64,000 nucleotides of DNA from Kalaharituber pfeilii (GCA_015179045.1 WHUZ01000036.1:1-64000); one strand, 5' to 3'. Counted from the stretch's first letter, positions 45,401 to 55,908 are shown. Notes: a model not told the origin generated them from the sequence alone. A program made the numbers and translations.

Positions 45401-47564
45401 TCGAGGGCTTTTCCACACCACCTGCACTCCGGTGACTCTTCTTTTTCCTATCTGGTATCTCCATTGTCTCAGTCCTTTGTCCCCCATTATGCCTGCGAGT
45501 GTGGACACCCTCCTTCTGGTCCCCAGGTATTCCAGTGGTCTGTACGTCAGTTGTAGTCTCTTCCTCTCCTCCCCTCTCCTGCTCTTTGCCTCTTGTCGGA
45601 TGCCGGCCTCCGTCACTGTCTCGTCCTGGTATTGTAACGCCGTGGCTACTTTGGCTGCCCTGTCCGCCTCGGTGTTACCCACTATCCCTTCATGTGCTTT
45701 AACCCACAGGAGCGCCAGGTCTCGGTCCCCTCTCGACGTCCTCTCCTCCCACCTTCTCCTCACCAGCTCCGCTGCACCCTCCGGCGTAAGGTCCCCCCTG
45801 GCTATCCCCTTCATCCTCGTCACCGTGGTCCTGCAGTCTGTGATAATTAGCAGCTCCCCCTCTCTCCACATTGCCTCCCCAACCGCTATCAGCTCAGCAT
45901 CATTGACCGTGCATCTTTCTCCCAGGTATATTGATGTGTCTTTCCCGGTCTGATGCACTCCAGTGCCCGTCTTGTCCTCCATTCTACTTCCATCTGTGTA
46001 AATGCTTGTCCACCCTTCATCTTCCTCCTTGGCTATTAGCCTCTCCCACTCCTCCCTACCTAAGTCAGATGGATGTATCGGGTGTACATAGAGAGGAAGG
46101 GGGTCTTTATGCCCCAGCGACCCCCTCAGGTATCTGGTATCTGGCTGTGGTCTTCTGACTGGCTCTTCTTCAAACCTCAGTGTTCGGGCTTCTACCCTGT
46201 CTGCCTCTCCATACACGAACGTCTCGACCGATTCCAGGTTAGTTAGCCCTTCCACCACGTCCCGTCTCGTCCCCCATGGTGCCCCCGTTATTTCTCTCGC
46301 CACAACGTATTGCCACTTCTCCAGCAATCTAAGCTTTCGTTCTGGGGGGGCGCCTTTTGCGTACCTCGCCCATGCCCAGCAGCCCCAAGTAGCAATGTTC
46401 CTGGCTATGGCTGTGTACAACTGTCTCCTTTTAGCTGGGGGTACTCCGTTCAGTCTGGCTGCTACTCTCCACGCTGCTTTGCCTAGGTGCAACCGCCGAT
46501 TAAAATGATCATCGAATTTCAACTCCCAATCGATGTACAGTCCTCCTAGCCTGTAACTCTCTCCCTTGAACCCGATGATGATGGTTTCTGCTTTCTGTGG
46601 ATCCAGTTCAAAGCCTTCCTCCATCCCCTTTGCTCCTTGACCCACCCCCCCCTCTTTCCTCCACCGATGCCTTCTTTCGCAACTCTGTCAGCCTCTTTGA
46701 CCACCACTTTTTGCTTCTCCGGCATACCTTGACTTCCCGGCTATGCCTTTCCTTGAAACCCAAGAGCTTCTCGTATGGGATTTCGCCTGGGAGGTCTTCT
46801 ACCCATCTCACCTTCCTGTCCGCATCTCACTCCCCCATCCCTTCTACTAACTCCTCCACCTCCTCAAAATTGACCCTTCTCCTCTTGCTCTTTGTTTTAT
46901 CACCTTCCCCTTCCCAGCTGCCTCCCACTGCTGCATGGTTGGACCTGAGGAATGTTGGTTCCACTCCCTTCCATTCCAACTCTCTCATCCCCTTAGTCCA
47001 GCACAGGTCGATCGTCGACTCTTGTACTGCGCCCCTCCTCTCCCTCCTCCATGTTACCTTTCCCCTTCCACTTGCTAACTCCCACCCTTCTCCTTCGAAC
47101 CAATCCTTCAGGAGTGTCCCCCTTCCATTGTTTCGAACCCCCTACCCGCCCCACATCTCGTGGTGGGTATTCGAGTCCCCCATCATCACCCCTTCTTTCC
47201 TGTCCCATTCCCCTGCCATTTCCGCTAATATTCTTTCTGCCTCCTCCTTTTTCCAACTGGGCTGTACGTATACTCCCCCTACTCTCTTGCCCTCGGCTGC
47301 CGCCCATACCCAGTTCTTCTCTTCTTTCCTCATCTCTACCTGCTCCACCCTCTCTTTTGCTATGTGCATTACTATCCGTGTCCCTTCGGTCACCTCTGAC
47401 CTCACGTCGAACTCTGGATATGTATTAGTGACCCACCCCTCTCCTCTTTCCTCCATCCATGCCTCTGCTACGAAAAATATGTGAAAGCCCTCCTCTTTTG
47501 CCCACTCCAAAGCTACATACGTATTTGCTACCCCCCCTGCACGTTTTGATAGCCCACTTTCCAC
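42428..47564 (-). pseudogene. LINE A ORF2: endonuclease, reverse transcriptase, RNase H
   Basis: The apurinic/apyrimidinic-type endonuclease starts near 47564: VAEAWMEERG, GDSNTHHEMWGG, then after a frameshift STIDLCWT and SNHAAV. The RT lies left of LINE B1: APGPDRVSYKLLKL, LGKYKFQVKGWRPINLI, a VP-stop-GSPLSP box where CAG became TAG, and an intact YVDD at about 44045-44060. RNase H is at 43200-42750: YTDGSMRRGEWAGG, LTDSQAAIAAV, WVKAHIGIAGNEAADVEAKKAA, with a frameshift near 43080. A CECGERQTADHLAFRC zinc motif and the stop at 42428 end it. The product would nick DNA and reverse-transcribe the RNA in place. Several stops disable it. Confidence 0.8.
45108..46620 (-). mobile_element. LINE B1: 5'-truncated LINE inserted in LINE A ORF2
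   Basis: A T-run at 45108-45126, the hairpin at 45136-45165 and a ~9-bp duplication TCCATCCCC (45098-45106, 46620-46628) mark the insertion. The encoded fragment is the post-RT thumb and RNase H of a Tad1-like ORF2: YTDGS, NDAELIAVGEA, ITDCRTT, HEGIVGNTEADRAAK, all catalytic acids kept. It is almost identical to LINE B2. One extra T near 45450 shifts the frame ahead of the final zinc motif. Confidence 0.85.
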
Positions 47565-50101
47565 TCTACCATGTTGACTTGGGGATTCCTTTTATCTCGT
47601 CTAGTTTTTGTGCCCAGACGGAATCTCCCAAATTCTTCTGCTCCTTGTCCACCCCTTGCATTTTGTCTGCCTCCTCATCCCAACACCCCTCCTTTGCTTT
47701 CTCCTTTGCTTTTGTTCTAGCCTCCCGGAGAATAGCTCCTACCTCCTCTGCCTCCTTGTCATCCTTCGCGGTAAAGACCACTCCCTCCTCCCCACTCTTT
47801 CTCTTCCCAACCTTGTATCCCAATTCCCCTCCCCCTGCCTTCCGCTTTTCTGTCAGATCCCTGAAGGCCTTCAACGCCTTCTCATCCGTGCATTCCTTTG
47901 CCACGTGCCCTTGTTTCTTACACACTAAGCATGTAAACCCCGCACTTGACTGTTGCGTCTGTGGTTGTTGCGTCTGTGACAGCTGCCGTTGTTGTGTCAC
48001 TGATGTCGCCATTGCATTAGGTTTCCCCTTTGGTGCCGTTGGTGCATTCTTCGGAGGGTCAATCTTAACAATGCCTTTCCGCAACTCGCTTTCTTGTCTC
48101 CTCCAATTTTCCCTAATCTCTGGCCTTCTCCTCTGGCTCTTCCCCTTCGGGTTCCATAGCTGTACCCACCTCTTCTTTCCCAAGACGCTCACTCTTTCTT
48201 CACATAGCCTCCTCGCCTCTTCTGCATCCTTGACCTCGAAGGTGACTGAGCTGGACCTCGCTGTCTGCGGGTTCGGTGCCCAAGCGAACCTATGTGGTCC
48301 TCTATTGCCCGGTTTCAATCCTGGGTTCTCTTTCCTGATCAGCTCTGTGATCTCTGCGTCCGTGACCGCCCCCTTCTGGACCGGTACCCCCTTGATTACC
48401 AGTCTGACACTCTTCTTATTTTCAACCCAGACCCTCATCACATCCTCTTTGTGCATTGCCGTGATGATGGATTCGCATCTCTGTAGCACCTCCTCATCAC
48501 TCATCCCCTCCGGCACTTCTTCTACCATCCATACCCTTTCGAAGACATTGACTTCCCCGTGGATGTCCAATTTCTTCATTCTGAACATCGGTCTATTGTT
48601 GGTTGCCTCCCAATCCCTCTTTGCTTTCTCAAAAACTGTCACCGCCCTCCCTTTCTCTTTCTCCCACCCCTCGCCTTTTGCTACTACTCTCTCCTTGTGC
48701 TGTGAAGTGATCTGGATCTTCCTCCACTTCTTGCCACCCACCACCTGCCATTCCTCTCCCTCCTGAACGACCTGTGCTGACAAGAAACCCTGATTCTCCT
48801 TCTCTAACTTCTGTGCCTCCTCCCTGGCCAGTTTGGCAGCCTTTTCGTCCTCCTCTCTACTGGATTCCAGCGCTTTCATCTCCAACTGGTTGGCGACATT
48901 CTGCGCCTTCAACACTTCCCGCTTTCTAAGCCTCTGCTGCCCATCAAGAATTCTGTGTTCCTCCAGTGCTTTCTCTTGCTTTTGTTTCTCCTCCTCCTCT
49001 CTCTTCCTCTGCTCCTCTGCCTTTTTTGCGATCCTCCGCACCTCCGCCAGGCGTTCCCTCTCCATTTCCTTTTCCCTATTTTCCTTCTCCACTTGTCTCC
49101 TCTTCTTTTCTGCCCTATCCTTGTCCTCGGTAGTTGCGAGGCCCATGTGGGCGTGAATGCTTACTACCATTTCTTCTAGCTTCTTCACCCTCTCCGCTAC
49201 TCCCCTTTCTTCTTGCGTCTCCGAGTCTTTTTTCGCCGCATCGACCCACATCTTTAACCCCTTTGCCGTCGGTCTAATCAGCTCCGCCGCCGCCACCCAT
49301 TCAATCGGCTCCTTTTCACTTTTGAAGTCCTCCGCCAGGTCTTGCCATGTGTATCCCAGTCCTCCTTCCAGTAGCTTGGCAACTTCTACCTCTGCCTTCT
49401 GTACCTTTCTTGCTACTTTCGCTCTCTTTTTCTTTCCCCTCTCTTTTTCCTCAATATCCCATAACTGGGCCTTTCATAGGAAAATGATGGCTGCCCCAAC
49501 CAAGTCTTCTTCTATCGACAGCTCCCCTCCTCCCTGTCTTCTGCCATATCCTCATCCTCCTTCTCCTCTTCCCCCTCCCTGCTCTTCCCTGCTCCTTCCA
49601 TCTGCTTCTCCAAAACCTTTGGCAACTCTGTCTCCCCTATGCTCTGCGGCAGTTGGGAGTCCGGTACCAGGACTACTGCTTCCGGTGTGACCAGGTCGAC
49701 TACCGGTACCGCCGGTGTAACCCTGCTCTTTGTTTGTTCCCTCTCCTGCGTGACTCCCTCCGGTTGGGAGTTTGGGATTTCTCCAAGACTCAGGAACTCT
49801 CTTGTCCCTGGGGCCGGTGTTCCGAAAAGGTTGGTTTTGGATGGTGCTGGGTCCCAGAATGGGCTTACCCCTCCAACTTCCTCGTCCTCCTCCATCGCCT
49901 CCTCCATCGCTTCCAGAATGGGCGGAGCCCATCGGCTCCGGTTCCCTCTCTTCGATGGTGACTCTTGCTCTTGCTGTACCCCCCTGAACCTTCCCCCTGT
50001 TACCCTCGGGGTCCTTAGCACTCTCTGTGCTGTCCCCCCCGTTTTAACATTCCTCACCGTGATAGTTCCCATCAATTCCTCCCCCTGCTCCTCCCACTCC
50101 T

Positions 50102-50694
50102 CACAGGCGGCACCACCACCACCACCATCACCATCACCAGCTCCGCCGTCGGGGAGCGAGAAACGGCCGAGACGGGAGGAAGCGGGTCGAGGCAAGGACA
50201 AGGGCAAAGGACGACCGCCTCCTCCACCGAGGGAACCGAGGGCCCGGGTCCAGGGTATCGTTGTACACGGGGTGGCGTTGAGGAGGGAGTTATGGAAGGT
50301 GCAACGATGGCTGGGCGAGGACAACAAGGGTCTGGGGAAGATTGTCGGGATTCGGTGGTTGCGAAGGAAAGACCTTTTGGTAGGGGAAGGGAAGAAGACA
50401 AGTTCGGTTGTGGTTTTTCTGGAGGATCACCGGGACTTAGACAAGGTTAGACTCGGAGGTAGATGGTTAAGGGCGTCTCGGTACGAGGCCGAAAGGGGAC
50501 GGAGGTGAGGCAATTCGGCTGGGCGTCTTTCCCCCCGCGAAAACAATTGGAGACTGCGGGAAACACATGTAATTAAGGCTGGGCTAGGTTTGGGGTTTTT
50601 TTTTAGGCGGATAGTTTCTGTCGGTGTAGTTAACTTTTCCTTTTATTATAGCACAACATCGCCATAGCCCTTAGGGCGGCACGCGATTAATGAA

Positions 50695-50725
<31 letters not shown>
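50102..50725 (+). mobile_element. Half-LINE copy 4 (5'-truncated) inserted in LINE A ORF1
   Basis: A 624-bp plus-strand insertion with perfect 13-bp duplication TCCTCCCACTCCT (50089-50101, 50726-50738). The frame is open from the junction through a Pro-rich stretch, then the RRM-like domain (VQGIVVHGVALRREL, GIRWLRRKDL, KTSSVVVFLEDHRDLDK, GRWLRASRYEAERGRR) and stops at 50508. A ~150-bp 3' UTR, hairpin 50658-50687 (ATCGC/GCGAT form), and an A-tail of about 28 follow. LINE A reads on without loss across the site. Confidence 0.9.
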
Positions 50726-50728
<3 letters not shown>

Positions 50729-51162
50729 TCCCACTCCTGGTACATTACCATCCCCGCTTCTGTCAAATCCCTATCCAGTTCCTCATCCGATATCTCCTTG
50801 CCCATCAAGCACTCTGTCAAGATTTTCCTAATCATCCTCCTCTTCGATGGGTCTCTTAAGTCTTGGCTCTTGAACTCAATCATCTCTTCCCCCCTCTCAA
50901 TCATCTTTTTCTCCGTTTCTACTTTCAGGTCCATTAATGAAAGCACTTCCCCTTCCTCCACTTTCGCCCTTTCCCATACATTCGTTCTCTGTGTAGCCTC
51001 CACCAGTAACTCCCCAATCGTCTTCCCTTCTCCAGGTTCCCCTGCCTCCCCTTTCTTGCTGAAAAAATCCTCCGCCTCCCACTCTGTCACCTCTTCCAAG
51101 GTATATTGACGTTCCCCGTATAACACCGTACTCTTCTTGCCCCACTCTCCTGGCAGGCACGG

Positions 51163-51496
51163 TAGTGAGCGGCACGAGCCGAGCCAGCTCGAGCTGGCCT
51201 GGCATGAGCTCGAGCTGGCCTGGCATGAGCTCGAGCTGGCTCGAGCTCAAACGAGCCAAGATCATGCTTGTGTTTTTCTTGACAGCTCGCTAAAATGCTT
51301 AGCCAGTGCAAGGTTTCATAAACTGTAAATACCTAATATAGTAAAAATTAGAGACTTGGAGCTCATTCTGACCTACCAACAACTTCGAAATGCACAATTT
51401 AGCTTAGTTTAGTTTAGTTTGTCAATATTATGTATATAATCAATCCAGGCTCGAGCCGAGCTCACTTACTCACGAGCTGGCTCGTGCCGCTCACTA
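51163..51496. mobile_element. hAT-type MITE (334 bp) in LINE A ORF1
   Basis: The ends are inverted repeats TAGTGAGCGGCACGAGCC, perfect over 18 bases. The flanking duplication AGGCACGG is perfect at 51155-51162 and 51497-51504. Palindromic GAGCTCGAGCTGGC motifs lie at 51185-51245 and 51450-51480. There is no coding capacity, so it would depend on an hAT transposase elsewhere. Confidence 0.9.
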
Positions 51497-51715
51497 AGGC
51501 ACGGTCCAAATATCCTGATTCCTTCGCCCTTTCCCTTCTCTACCCTCTTAGTCTTAAGTCCCTGAAACATTGTTTTTGCCGACAGCCTTCTATCCTGTTG
51601 CCCTTCTCTTGTTTTGTTCTTTTCCTTTTTTTTTTTCTTTGTGTATGCGGCGCCTTCTGTTCTTGCCCTTTTTGGCCGTTCTCTGTTTTGAGCCTAGCCC
51701 CTGACACTAGGCCCT

Positions 51716-52428
51716 AAATCGCAGGTCGATCCTCTTTCGAACTGTTGCTGTTTCTGTTCTAGTGTGCCCAGCCACGATCGGCAGGTCAGTCTAACCCCAG
51801 TGGGTATGCACTGGCCCCAACGAGGTTCTAGGGCCCTGTTTCTTAACGTTTGTATGAGAAACCCCTGAGAGAACTCATAAAACTTAACCTTGATAGAACG
51901 AGTCCTAAAGTTCTGAATTCTGTAAATCAAAAGAGATATTTTTCCTCAGGCGGTCCTGAGCTTCGTTTTGATACAACTTTTGCTTTCTGGAGGCGCCGGG
52001 AAGTTGGAGTTCCTCCAAGCGCTCGTTCTGTAGAAGTTTGTTACGGTGTCTGCGATTGCAGCGAAGTGTAGGTGTAACTTAGGACAACGCTTGGAACTTG
52101 ACCTTTGTATAGAGGCCGTGGAGGCCTCTATATATAGGCGTCCAGCGTGTCGGTTATTTGCATTATTCTATTTAACATTGAATGCTAACTAACAAGCTTC
52201 TCTCTCTTCACCATCATAACTATGGATGGCGTGATTATCATGCGTCATCTCTCATCGCTTATCATTGATACTTTGTTGGGTCACCCTGACAAAGTTGTTG
52301 TCGGTGATGTCTACAAGTTAGACGACATCACATTCTAGAGTGGCAGTGCAAGCAGCTACAACACGATCTTTGTAACGAACTCTTCAATCCCACTACAGCA
52401 GTGGTAGTGCGCCGATGGAAGTATGGCC
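51716..52428. other. Unassigned DNA with a TATA-box-like, possibly LTR-derived part
   Basis: From about 52034 the sequence (TGTTACGG, then GTGTAACTTAGGACAACGC, then CTCTATATATAGGCG at 52124-52138) resembles LTR promoter regions and weakly the solo LTR at 31849. A short plus-strand frame starting ATGGATGGC near 52222 follows but has a stop and no known motif. No boundaries or duplication were found. 51716-52033 holds nothing recognisable. Confidence 0.3.
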
Positions 52429-52440
52429 AGAGGTGTCATC

Positions 52441-52496
52441 CCTCGCTATAGCCCATAGGGCGGTATGCGAGTAATGAGATAAAGAAAAAAAAACAA
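52441..52496 (+). mobile_element. Ultra-short LINE 3'-end insertion (56 bp)
   Basis: It consists only of the hairpin (52442-52471) and an A-rich tail. The flanks AGAGGTGTCATC (52429-52440) and AGAGCTGTCCTC (52497-52508) match at 10 of 12 positions, consistent with an old target duplication. Confidence 0.65.
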
Positions 52497-52672
52497 AGAG
52501 CTGTCCTCACCTTCGAAATGGAATATAATCATCGGACATGACCCACGCATTTCCGTCATCCTCTTTGTTGGCAGCAGGCTCCAATAGTGAGCTTTGTGCT
52601 TGTCCTTCTCATATCTGCAAGTTGTCGCAAGCAAGGTCTTTGAGTGCAGGTAGCTCAGCCTTCGACGCCTGC

Positions 52673-52816
52673 AGCCTGGACCGGCCTGATTGGCCAGGAC
52701 TGGCCTGGTTGGCCTGATTCATGTGGATCAGGCCGGTCCAGGCCACTGAGAATACCGGCCTGGACCGGTCCAGGCGGTTTCAGTCCAATGCAGATCACGG
52801 CCTGTTGGATTCATTG
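52673..52816. mobile_element. hAT-like element E, right-end portion
   Basis: Opposed GGCC motifs (CTGGACCGGCCTGATTGG, then ATCAGGCCGGTCCAGGCC) are followed by the terminus GGCCTGTTGGATTCATTG at 52799-52816, identical to the terminus at 40853-40870. The next eight bases, GCGGAAGG, match the 8-bp target at 40871-40878 (reverse-complemented GAGGAAGG) at 7 of 8 positions. About 160 bp to its left (52509-52672) shows nothing. Confidence 0.6.
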
Positions 52817-53033
52817 GCGGAAGGTGGTTACGGGTAAACGTGTACGAGACAGACAGAGGGAGGAAGTAGACAGGTCACAGACACGATTCTGGGATTACCT
52901 ACCCGCATCACGCATGAATACCGTGGGCAATACATGTACTTAGTGCTTATTTGTCCCTTCATTCTAATAAAATACCTCGCCATAGCCCATAGGGCGGCAT
53001 GCGAGTAATGATAAAAAAAAAAAAAAAAAAAAA
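52817..53033 (+). mobile_element. Half-LINE copy 3, C-terminal part and tail
   Basis: Directly after the hAT end the plus strand encodes GRWLRVNVYETDRGRK and a stop, the last residues of the half-LINE ORF1. A ~110-bp 3' UTR, hairpin 52976-53005 and A-tail 53013-53033 follow. It begins exactly where the minus-strand piece at 40871 ends, so the two are probably one element separated by an inversion. Confidence 0.75.
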
Positions 53034-53324
53034 GGACAGCGGCAAGTGGGGTTATGTAAATAAAAAAAAAAGTCGACACTAGCGCACCAGTGCAACACGC
53101 ACCACGGGAGATCGGCAAAGCTGACCTGACACTAACTCTGATCTAATATTCTTATTTTAACGACTTGCCTCTTGACAAGGGTTAACTAAAGTAGGGAATT
53201 TAAGTGAGAACCTTAATTTTCTGCGCCATCCACCTGCGCCGCTCAATCCCAGCAGTCAGATCTACATATGCATATGCAGTGCCGCGGGTTGCCTGAGCCG
53301 CACTGTTGCAGCTTAATCTACTCT
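53034..53324. other. Non-coding DNA, nothing recognised
   Basis: A short A-run at 53062-53071 and no ORF of note. No repeat boundary seen. Confidence 0.4.
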
Positions 53325-53405
53325 GCTAGCCAGTAAAATATGTATTCGGACAGGGGTACTAATGCACATTATACGCTATGTCCGAATACATATTTTACTA
53401 GCTAG
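53325..53405. repeat. 80-bp perfect-stem inverted repeat
   Basis: Arms of 27 bases at about 53326-53352 and 53379-53405 (core AAAATATGTATTCGGACA) are complementary with a single mismatch, enclosing a 26-base loop. It could be a tiny MITE; no clear duplication. The next ~440 bp (53406-53841) contain only a 17-bp tandem duplication (TGACACACTAAGTAGCC, 53601-53635). Confidence 0.7.
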
Positions 53406-53843
53406 TAGCTGCTCCACTAGTAACTAGTAGCGTCGTTCCCAAAGTCCACTAAATACGGTGGTATGATAGTGCAACCAGGCTAACTAAATATCTCCTTCCA
53501 AACCTTGCTCCAATGAGTAAAGCGTGAGATTACTAGATGACATACTCCGTACTCGCGTCGTTATGTACCTCTGGCTATTCCTAGCCTCGTCCTGAAGTAT
53601 GTGACACACTAAGTAGCCTGACACACTAAGTAGCCTGTTTAGTAAGCGATGAATTATCTGTGCGAGAACCAATCACGCTCTTGGCATGCACTGCCACCCC
53701 AACACATGTTTTTGTTTTGAGCAACCGCTTGACATATCAACAACGTTGGGAGAGATGGCGACATTGAAAAAAGAGAATCGACCAAGAAAGGAAACAAAGT
53801 TTTGGGAGAGGTAGAAGAGAAGGGGAGGGTGGGGGGAAGTACT

Positions 53844-54558
53844 ATGGTGGAGTGCACCTATAAGGGACCACTTGTTACATTCCGTCGCGCGCTGACTAAT
53901 ACACCTATTTTTTTTTTTTTTTTTTATGTTAGGTGGGAAGGGGGGGGGGGTGTACCCTAGACACAGGCTCCCCAGTTGGCCTCAGTCCGCTTTCTGGCAC
54001 CGTCAGGCCCCGGCCACAATACACTCACATTTGGCATCTCATCTTTGCAATAGAGAGATTGGACAACCTGGAGCTCATGGGCATTTGGTATTATTCTATC
54101 AGTGTTTTATTGTGAGCTAAACTCTAATGAATTTTTTTGGGGCAGCTGCAAAATGCTATACTAATGATCATTGTGAGTATAACTTCGAAGCATTATGATT
54201 GACAATTCCATGCAGCCTTGAGTCTGTTTACCTATTATGCATGCATATCACTATGGTAGTGACAAAGGAATATGTGGATCATTTCCAAATAAAGTAAGGA
54301 TTTCCTGTACTAGTACTGATCTAGCATTCTTGGCACGTTGCATTTTTCAGCTCTCCCATACAAAGTGCCTCCTTTTCAGTCTGCTTCTACATACTCATTA
54401 ATTTTTTTTTTTTTTTTGATAGAGGACATTAAAATGTAGAGCAGACAAAATACTACGTATTAATGTCCTTTAGGTTTCAATCACATGTGGTTTGATACTA
54501 TAGTAGCACTTCAAACCAGTGGTGGCTATAAGTGGTCCCTTATAGGTGCACTCCACCA
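53844..54558. mobile_element. Tc1/mariner-type non-autonomous element (715 bp)
   Basis: Perfect 28-bp terminal inverted repeats (starting TGGTGGAGTGCACC) at 53844-53871 and 54531-54558 are bounded by TA on both sides (53842-53843, 54559-54560), the Tc1/mariner/pogo target. The interior has two T-runs (about 53909-53925 and 54401-54417) that could be tails of retro-inserted sequence, a G-run at 53940-53950, and no transposase frame. Confidence 0.8.
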
Positions 54559-54560
54559 TA

Positions 54561-54812
54561 AATTTAGCTTATTCTGCCTCATCTCGTGGGCCGGCCATAC
54601 CTGTCAACTTTCTCACGCCGTTGTTAGGTTAGGCCTTCTATGCCTGTCAAATTCAGCTCACTCTACCTCATCTCATGGCGGCAGGTGGGGCCTGCTATAC
54701 CTGTAAAATTGAGTTCATTCTTCTTCACCTGAGGCCGTAGGGCCGGACCTACCATATCTCTTAAATTCAACCCATTCTGCCACATCTCATGCTATCAGGC
54801 CGGACCTGTCAT
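54561..54812. repeat. ~60-bp degenerate tandem repeat
   Basis: About four imperfect units share the form TAYACCTGTCAAATTCAGCTCATTCTGCC (written in part) followed by TCATCTCATGG and a GGGCCGGACCTG block. The array is interrupted by the solo LTR and resumes at 59142-59210 (TCAAATTCAATGC, GACCTGTCATAATTG). Confidence 0.5.
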
Positions 54813-55908
54813 ATCTATGTAATAAATCGGTCTGGGTCAGGTCAGGGTACAGGATCCAGGTACAGGACGGGCGGCAGGCGCCGGGGCGATTTCACAGCAG
54901 AGGCAGAGGCAGAGGCAGAGGCAGAGGCAGAGGCAGAGGCGGTCGGAGCTATGTGATACGGAGAGGTAGATGTATTTGAAAGCTAAATACACAACTTGGG
55001 TAGAATACAAGTTGTTGCGTGGAGAGGCAAGAGGGAGGAGGGGGAAGAGCCTCTTTATAGAAAGCCCTCGGTAGCAAATCCAAGCAAACAAGCAAACGAG
55101 CAAACAAACAAAAGAAGTACATGGAAAACCAAGGAAACGACTGGAAGTACATGGAAGGCCAAGGAAATGACTGGAAGCAGGTAGAAGCGTCAGGAATATC
55201 CCGGGATGACTCGGGACAGGTACTTTTTACCTGTCCGCTCAGGGACAGGTAGTTCCTTGTACGGTAAGCGGATCGCCAGTGGCGTGCGCTAATATGCAGA
55301 GTTTTCAAGGGTGATGAGCTCGCATGTACCCGAGTACAACTTCATGTATATCGAAGATATGGTTGCTACCCACTCACAGCTTTTCTCTTTCGCCTCCGCT
55401 GTCGCGGTATCATTTACCAATTACCACTTGATAGCCAGGACGCGTGGTCTTTCAACAAAGCCAGCTGCCACTACCTCCGAAGTTGACCATACATCCATTA
55501 GGTCTACCAGTAATACAGACCATTTATTATGTGCTTGTGTTGTTGCTGCGTCCTAAATGGCCGAATAATAAAACAAAGCTGTTACCGCAATTTTGTAAAT
55601 ACTTGGCTGAAGAGCTTTAATAGTATATAAGGCTCTTGAAAACTGTTCTAGCATATATTTTCTACTTATTCAATAGTTTACCATGCCCACTCTCACTCAG
55701 CATTACCTAACATTTACATTACCTATCATCTCGGTCTTATTCTGCTTAGCAATACCTATCCCCTATGCATATCCTTTTATACCTAAATAGGCAATATGGG
55801 TGATAGATATGATATTCCTATACTTCATTGTACTCCAATTGCTGAAGAGAAAGTACGCTTTTATTAACGATGTATTACATCATCTCCAAGACTATGCATT
55901 AGTTACTA

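Larger units (their letters stand above)
47566..51570 (-). pseudogene. LINE A ORF1 (nucleic-acid-binding protein)
   Basis: Starting at ATG 51570 (MFQGLKTKRVEK), the frame is interrupted by the hAT MITE and resumes (WGKKSTVLYGERQYTL). It is interrupted again by half-LINE copy 4, at EEW..GEELMGTITVRNV. A frameshift near 49510 and a TGA near 49477 follow, then 576 codons are open to 47566. These encode a charged coiled-coil (about 49200-48750), an RRM-like region (48420-48170), and a CCHC knuckle CLVCKKQGHVAKEC at about 47940-47895. ORF1 proteins bind the element RNA. The open coiled-coil and knuckle part is well preserved. Confidence 0.8.
42204..51715 (-). mobile_element. LINE A: near-full-length Tad1-like LINE with three nested insertions
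   Basis: The 3' A-tail appears as a T-run at 42204-42224, and ORF1 starts at 51570. Order on the minus strand is ORF1, then endonuclease, reverse transcriptase and RNase H in ORF2. It is interrupted by LINE B1 (45108-46620), half-LINE copy 4 (50102-50725) and an hAT MITE (51163-51496); without them it is about 7 kb. The 3' end differs from the LINE B type: it carries GTCACGTGAC next to the tail and a GCCCTGCC box. That box also occurs at 63060-63170. No target duplication was found. It is inactive, with stops and frameshifts in both ORFs. Confidence 0.85.

Noticed and set aside
45321..45953. Plus-strand Ser/Leu-rich frames over LINE B1 and the matching ones at 56041-56955
   Set aside because: Antisense to the RNase H domain, which has all catalytic motifs on the minus strand.
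47459..48766. 435-codon plus-strand Ser/Pro/Leu-rich frame
   Set aside because: Antisense to LINE A ORF1, which has a coiled coil and a CCHC knuckle; GC-rich codon bias opens the opposite strand.
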